Shown here in pieces: positions 58,527 to 64,000 of a stretch of DNA of 64,000 nucleotides. Location of the stretch: positions 4,774,001-4,838,000 of the forward strand of contig JAKULF010000004.1 of assembly GCA_022661535.1 (NCBI GenBank). The letters are read 5' to 3'. The translations under genes and the position numbers were made by a program. Below the pieces are notes generated by a model. The model saw only the letters and a program-made list of their open reading frames with translations, ran no database searches and was not told the DNA's origin. How positions within the stretch are numbered: position 1 is the stretch's first letter; every line of letters begins with the position of its first letter. This DNA is from Eutypa lata. Taxonomy: Eukaryota > Ascomycota > Sordariomycetes > Xylariales > Diatrypaceae.

Positions 58527-60454
58527 AATGTGCGGTTCATTTTGATCTAGTGGGCCATAAGCCAGGATAGGGAATAGTGGTATCCTGTTCAGTCGCTCCG
58601 AATTTCCTAAGATGGATTAGATAGCTTTCTTTAAAATATTCTTTATATTTTCCTTCCACTGCAAAATCCACGTACATTCCAGTGACCTGTGAAGTACGAG
58701 CCTAAGACTGATCGATCGCGAACACATGCCTAGCTAGTCAAAACCTATGAATTTCGCTACCGTAGATTAGTCTTTTTAAATCTGACCCCCTTGACAGCAC
58801 AGGGGCGTTGAGGTTACCCAATATTATCCAACAAGCCCTTGCCTAACCGCGATGCTTAGAGTGCATGGTAGAAAGGCAATAAATCCCGCCTTCTCCGCAG
58901 GAGGCCTAGGAGCACAATATATATCACCCTTGTTAGATACTTATAGGACAAAATCCTAGGCGAAGGGAACTTTTATGTAACCATGTGCATCCTGAAGTAG
59001 TGATAATAGTGTCCATCGTAGGTATTAAGCCAAGGATTGAAAGCCAGAATCCTCGGAAGTACAGTACAAGACACATAAGTATCGATGTACGTGAAGAGGC
59101 GTCCCTCTAACATATTGCCTATGAAGTAACTATGCCACAGTCAACAAATCTCGTCGTCCTGACTTTCATCAGCCATGAGTTTTTCTTGACCCTAGCAAAG
59201 TCAATACCTAACAGTTCTAAGCTGCATTCTAAATTTTGCTTCCACCCATCTTTTTACGTTATGATATACCTGTTTCCGGTTTGACAAGCTGTGATATAAT
59301 ACATATATGCATTATAATTGCCCCTAAAAGGTTATCTAAATGGCCTGAAAAATTTCAGTACTAAGGAAAAACATACACATGAGCACAAATCCACTTGGCC
59401 TTCAACAGACCTATCTCATCTTGATGTATTTCAAAGGGGTTTCGGTCGCCTCACACAATGCTTCGCGGACTCAAGCCGCTGTTCGTTTGTTTCGAAACCC
59501 TCCCGTCTCCAACAAATCTAACGGCTACCTACTGACCACGCATGAACGATGAGAATAATGAGTTGAAACGAAAAGATACCTCCTACGTAACCCGATATCC
59601 CACACGAAATCCAGCAGCGTTTTATGACAGAATGAAGTCAACATACTCGAGTCTAGATTACGCTCTTTAATATTCGTACAATTACTACGAACGCCAGACC
59701 GTTAACCCTAATCAACACAGATCTCGAAATCGATACACCGTCTTGAACGAACCTTGATAGAGGAATTCAGACCCCCCTTAACATAGCAACATTTGCACAG
59801 TGGTAGGGTTTGCTGGAGACACAACACAACTCGATACTTGCACGACGGGCTCGTTATTCAGCCGATACGTCTCGAACTCTTCAGACACACCATGCCACGA
59901 CCATGGCTTGTGTCTTCCATGGATACTGGGTCTTATTAGCGGGTTCCTACGGTCACATCTATGTGTACTCATCAACAGAGGATACTAGGTACCAAGTCAA
60001 TATAATATTTGGAAGAAGATATACAGTTGAACACAACCATTTCCTTGCCACGGCACATATATCCCGATAGTCTAGAAGTTGGTAGACTTTATACTCTGGT
60101 CCTTTTCTCGGGAAACATCTGGGCAAGAGTGGTGGCCGAGTAGACAGACATCTTGGATACATGCCATTACCAGCCTGGCTGCAACACCGTTGCCCTATTC
60201 AAGGCTACTAAGGGTGTTTTACTTCTTTCCCTGACCCAACCTAGCACGCCCAAACTACCCCACGGAGGGTAGATTGAGCACTACGGGAAGGACCCCCCTC
60301 CCCGCCCCCCGGGTGGCGTTGAAAATGTACATCAGTTCTTTGCGTCATAATGGGCCTGAAAAATTTTATCAAATCATTGCCATCGTAGGAACAATCTAGT
60401 CACGGCAATCAATGCTATTTCTCAATGCTCAACCGGTTGCAGAAATTGGGTATC
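58527..60454. other. 1.9 kb interval without supported gene
   Basis: Short frames on both strands (62-86 codons) lack family similarity. A C-rich patch lies at about 60293-60310. I see no RNA gene, repeat family or splice-linked exons here. Confidence 0.5.
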
Positions 60455-61276
60455 TCAAAGGATATTCTTGAATCCTAAGTATGCAGAATTGATGTCCAAC
60501 TCAAGCTCCCGCGCCTGCTGCTCGCTAAGTTCCTCGGTAGCCTTCATCTGATTCAAGGTAATCAACCATTGCACTATCTTGCCCCGGTTCTCGAAATCAC
60601 GGTCTGTGACCTTATTTACACTCTGAATAACGTCTGTCAAGAGGGGGTGTAACTGGTCTTTGGCTAGAAGACCTAGACGTAGCGCATCCAGAAACGTGAT
60701 AAAATCCTGAGTTGCCTCAAGGATGAGAGCGCCCGACTTGTTGTTTGATGAAGTAGCTGGTTGGGAACTTGGCCCTGTTGAAGCTGTGACTGCCGTGGAG
60801 GGCATGCCAACCCTTATGCGTTCTGTGGCGCGTGGTACTTCGAGCTATATCTTTGAGTAAGTCTGCATGTCTCTCAAGGTGGGGTTTAGACAAGCATACA
60901 TCCCACTCGGCCTTAAATTCTTCCAACCCAACGAAGGCCTTGGCTACTGTCTCATCAGCCAGGATGGACTTGTACTGCTTTAGCGATCTCTCGCATATCT
61001 CCGTGTAGTCCGCTTCAGGAATGGCATCTTTAAGGAATGCCCTTTCGAGTTCATCTAGAGTAACAATGATTGAGAAGATCTCGGCTAGCGAGTCTTGCAA
61101 GTCCCTCTCAGCTCGGGTTTCTGCCAACTTCACTTCCTACGGGATTTTGTGAGTAAGTAGAACCGTCAAGATCTAAGCTGTGGAAGTAATACCTCGTCTA
61201 AGTTGATAGTGGCAGACAATGCCGTATTAGGCACATAACTGTGAGGTGTTGGCGCATACGCCTGTCGTGAGCTCAT
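60455..61276 (-). CDS. VPS28: ESCRT-I subunit VPS28
   Basis: Three exons: 61276-61193, 61136-60900 and 60844-60455, 236 aa, both introns in phase 0. The N-terminal domain reads EVKLAETRAERDLQDSLAEI, LDELERAFLKD, YTEICERSLKQYK and FKAEWD-LEVPRATERIRVGMP; the last segment forms only across the splice at 60900/60844. The C-terminal four-helix domain follows (ATQDFITFLDALRLGLLAKD, HPLLTDVIQSVNKVT, KIVQWLITLNQMKATEELSE), ending AYLGFKNIL. Length and order match the family. VPS28 binds VPS23/TSG101 through its N-terminus and ESCRT-II/VPS20 through its C-terminus in sorting ubiquitylated cargo into multivesicular bodies; in fungi ESCRT also serves ambient-pH signalling. Divergent from NOC2 with 419 bp between the two ATGs. 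Confidence 0.95.
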
Positions 61277-61695
61277 AATGTGAGATGTTTCGCATCAATG
61301 AGTCTTGTTGAATGGAGACATTGATGAAGATGGAGCCTATATATAGAGTTGCCAGCTGGGGACATCCGCAAGTGATCACATCCAAGGTGGCAGACTGGCC
61401 ATCTGATGATCCATAAATCATGGTGGGACAGTAAACACTGAACACCGAACACCGTGCAGCGGGTAGAAAAGCTCACCGCCTGCCTAAGTTAGATAAGTTT
61501 GGATAGCAATGAAGCCCCACCACGCTAAAAAAGATAAGAAATTATCTGATAAGGTCCCAGAAATTTTTTGGGAAGTGCAAGCCAGTGAAAGCTCCATATG
61601 AAAGATTTACTTGCTAGAAAGTTCATTCATTCACCCATCAACAAAATATTTCCTGCCTTAACTGTCCCTCGTGAACTTGTCGCCCACAATTCGCC
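61277..61695. promoter_or_regulatory. Divergent promoter region, VPS28 / NOC2
   Basis: A 419-bp interval with outward-facing housekeeping genes on both sides, so it must contain both promoters. I see no convincing TATA box, as is common for such genes. No ORF is supported. Confidence 0.5.
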
Positions 61696-64000
61696 ATGGC
61701 AGGCGCAAAGAAGAATTTCAAAGCGACCAAAAAGTTCGAGCAGAAACATCTCAAAGGTGTTCTGGAGAAGCGAAAAACGAATGCGAAGATCAAGCAGAGA
61801 GCGCAAGTGAAAGCGAAAAAGCAGGTGAAACGATCAGGCGATGCCGAGTTCTACAAGGGCGCAGAAGATGGGGAGAAATCAAGTAAAGCCAATGGTGGCA
61901 ACAAGACTGCTAATGTCAACGACATGAGCGTGGACGATTTCTTTGGCGGCGGCTTCGAAATCATCGAGAAATCTCAACCCGGCAAGAAAAGCTCGAAGAA
62001 GTTGGGCAAGCGGAAAAGAGACGAACCAGCTGATGGAGACAACGATGGGGCCAGTCACAGCGATGCTTCATCCCAGCAGAGCGACCTGGATTTCTCTGAC
62101 GAAGACGGCCTGCCGGCTGCGAGCGATGACGAAGAAGCCGGCGACGAAGATGGCGAAGGCGTTGGGATGAGCAAGCAGGCTATGGATGACCTTGCCAAGA
62201 ACGATCCCGATTTCTACAAGTTCTTGAAGGAGAATGATCCGGAAGCACTGGAATTCAACGATGCGGATTTGGCAGAAGTCGATGAGCTTAGTGCCAGTGA
62301 GGAAGAAGAAGAAGAAGAAGAGCAGCCAAAGAAGAAACGGAAGCAAGACAAGAAGGTTTCCAAAAAGCAGGCAAAGTTGGAAGAAGAAGCTGCAGAAGAC
62401 AACGAGTTAACTAAGGCTATGGTTGCACGCTGGAACGAATCTTTGGTTGAAAGGAAGTCGCTGAAGGCTGCAAGACAAATAGTCCTTGCATTCCGATCCG
62501 CTGCACATCTAAACGAGGACGATGAAGACGAGCAAAAGAAGCAGCGCTACACGATATCGAATCCAGACGTATTCCACGAGGTCCTCATTGTTGCGCTCAA
62601 ACAGATACCCGAAGTCTTCCAACATCATGTCCCTATCAAGGAGTCAGCGAGTGGCAAGGTTCATGTCCCAACTGATTCTAAGAAGTTTAAGACGTTATCA
62701 ATGCTCCTGAGGAGCTATATTTCTTCCACGCTCCACTTACTCGGCACACTCTCCGATGATGGTACTCTGAAACTCACGCTCTCTGCTATAACTCCTCTTT
62801 TGCCCTATCTACTTGGCTTCCGAAAACTACTCAAAGTAGTCATCAAGACGGTGGTCGGCTTCTGGTCTCAAACTACCAGCAGTGAGACAACCCGCATTAC
62901 TGCCTTTTTAGTCCTACGGCGCCTTGTCGTTGTTGGCGACAAGGGTGTCAGGGAGGCTGTGCTTAAAGCAACTTATCAAGGTCTACTTGCTGGGTCCCGT
63001 GTAACCAATGTCAATACGATACAAGGGATCAACTTGATGAAGAACTCAGCCGCCGAGCTATGGGGCATAGATCAAAGCATTGGTTACACGACTGCATTCA
63101 GTTTCATTCGACAGCTTGCTATTCATCTCAGAAACAGTATCGTCCACAACAAGAACGATGCTTACAGGGCCATCTACAATTGGCAGTATGTCCACTCTTT
63201 AGACTTCTGGTCTTGCGTCCTCTCCGAGCATTGCAACACGCTCAAGGAGGCTGAGGCAGGGAAGGAGTCGCAGCTTAGGCTCCTGATTTACCCCTTGGTA
63301 CAGGTTACCCTTGGAGCAATGCGCCTCATTCCAACAGCAACCTACTTCCCTCTCCGTTTTCACATGATTAGGTCATTACTCCGACTTTCTAGATCAACTG
63401 GAACCTACATCCCATTAGCGTCAGCTCTACTAGAGGTGCTCAACTCTGCCGAGATGAGGAAACCACCCAAGGCCGCGACCCTGAAGGCCCTCGACTTCCA
63501 CGTCGCCTACAAAGCACAGAAGTCCTACCTACGCACCCGCGTCTACCAAGACGGCATCGGCGAGCAGATAGTCGAGCTGTTCGGGGAGTACTTCGTCCTC
63601 TGGGCGAAAAGCATCGCGTTCCCCGAGTTCGCCCTCCCCGTGGTCATCATGCTGAAGCGGTGGCTGAAGCAAGCCGGCAAGAAGGGAAGCAACGGCAACG
63701 CCAACGGCAAGCTACGCTCAGCGCTCGCCGTCCTCGTCCAGAAGCTCGAGACCAACTCCAAGTTCGTCGAGGAGAAGCGCGCCAAGGTCGACTTCGCGCC
63801 CCGGGACCGCGCCCAGGTCGACGCCTTCCTGCGCGACTTCGAGTGGGAGAAGACGCCCCTCGGCGCGTACGTCGTCGGCCAGCGCAAGGCCGCCGCTGAG
63901 AAGCAGAAGATGGTCGAGGCTGCCCGCCGGGAGGACGAGATGAAGCGGAGGGAAGAGGAGCGGGCGGCGCTACATGGGGAGGGTGATGATGATGGTGTCT
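61696..64000 (+). CDS. NOC2: Nucleolar complex protein 2 (NOC2), 5' part; runs off right edge
   Basis: One open frame from the ATG at 61696 (CGCCATGGC context) to the window end, 768 codons, no stop and no intron needed. Residues 1-~235 are highly charged with basic and acidic blocks (KFEQKHLKGVLEKRK; an EEEEEEEE run next to PKKKRKQDKK, a likely nuclear localisation signal). The conserved NOC2 domain follows: MVARWNESLVERKSLKAARQ, LLRSYISSTLHLLGTL, LPYLLGFRKLLKVVIKTVVG, FLVLRRLVVVGDKG, AELWGIDQSIGYTTAFSFIR and LIYPLVQVTLGAMRLIPTAT. The protein pairs with NOC1 and then NOC3 to move pre-60S particles from nucleolus to nucleoplasm. The last residues visible are a charged coiled coil (QKMVEAARREDEMKRREEER), so the C-terminus is probably close to the edge. 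Confidence 0.95.
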   Translation, partial: MAGAKKNFKATKKFEQKHLKGVLEKRKTNAKIKQRAQVKAKKQVKRSGDAEFYKGAEDGEKSSKANGGNKTANVNDMSVDDFFGGGFEIIEKSQPGKKSSKKLGKRKRDEPADGDNDGASHSDASSQQSDLDFSDEDGLPAASDDEEAGDEDGEGVGMSKQAMDDLAKNDPDFYKFLKENDPEALEFNDADLAEVDELSASEEEEEEEEQPKKKRKQDKKVSKKQAKLEEEAAEDNELTKAMVARWNESLVERKSLKAARQIVLAFRSAAHLNEDDEDEQKKQRYTISNPDVFHEVLIVALKQIPEVFQHHVPIKESASGKVHVPTDSKKFKTLSMLLRSYISSTLHLLGTLSDDGTLKLTLSAITPLLPYLLGFRKLLKVVIKTVVGFWSQTTSSETTRITAFLVLRRLVVVGDKGVREAVLKATYQGLLAGSRVTNVNTIQGINLMKNSAAELWGIDQSIGYTTAFSFIRQLAIHLRNSIVHNKNDAYRAIYNWQYVHSLDFWSCVLSEHCNTLKEAEAGKESQLRLLIYPLVQVTLGAMRLIPTATYFPLRFHMIRSLLRLSRSTGTYIPLASALLEVLNSAEMRKPPKAATLKALDFHVAYKAQKSYLRTRVYQDGIGEQIVELFGEYFVLWAKSIAFPEFALPVVIMLKRWLKQAGKKGSNGNANGKLRSALAVLVQKLETNSKFVEEKRAKVDFAPRDRAQVDAFLRDFEWEKTPLGAYVVGQRKAAAEKQKMVEAARREDEMKRREEERAALHGEGDDDGV

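Noticed and set aside
61696..64000. Smaller antisense and off-frame ORFs across the right end
   Set aside because: All overlap the continuous NOC2 frame, which carries clear family motifs.

Overview
The window is nuclear DNA of a filamentous ascomycete (Pezizomycotina). This rests on short GT-AG introns of about 45-75 bp with CTRAC-type branch points, a fungal-type NACHT/ankyrin STAND receptor, secondary-metabolism gene fragments, F-box, SET, MFS and LYC1-like families, and housekeeping genes whose best match is fungal (VPS28, NOC2, mitochondrial processing peptidase beta, mS38). A sordariomycete is my guess, but the sequence does not prove the class.

Layout. 0-1.1 kb: 5' part of a SET-domain gene running off the left edge. 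1.1-18.8 kb: gene-poor, with one convincing gene (a secreted Thr/Pro-rich protein at 7.1-8.0 kb), a possible 38-residue ORF and a 29-unit TGC repeat. 18.8-23.7 kb: an F-box gene and a four-exon MFS transporter. 23.7-27.1 kb: mostly empty, with a tRNA-like (Pol III box A/box B) repeat. 27.1-30.2 kb: mS38 and a LYC1-like acetyltransferase, divergent. 30.6-34.8 kb: a graveyard holding a frameshifted SET gene, two cytochrome P450 remnants, and a chimera of a secreted FAD-oxidase N-terminus with a polyketide-synthase-type carrier domain. 35.6-46.9 kb: intact genes for an NAD(P)-binding epimerase-like protein, a GH36/raffinose-synthase-type glycosidase (5 exons), MPP-beta (5 exons), a secreted protein with three cysteine repeats, and a secreted SMP-30-like beta-propeller. 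47.4-58.5 kb: an accessory block with a 7-exon NACHT-ankyrin receptor, a decayed FAD-linked oxidase, a 4-exon fungal deaminase-superfamily protein (OTT_1508-like), and a C2H2 zinc-finger gene with an in-frame TAG. 60.4-64 kb: VPS28 and NOC2, divergent; NOC2 runs off the right edge.

How the parts relate. The housekeeping genes (mS38, MPP-beta, VPS28, NOC2) act in unrelated processes. The 30-35 kb block looks like the remains of a biosynthetic cluster. The 47-57 kb block places an immune-type receptor within about 3.3 kb of a deaminase of a superfamily rich in nucleic-acid-targeting effectors, on the same strand. A functional link between them is only a hypothesis. Exon coordinates were derived by hand from splice signals and frame; where several junctions agree and the total closes in frame, confidence is high.
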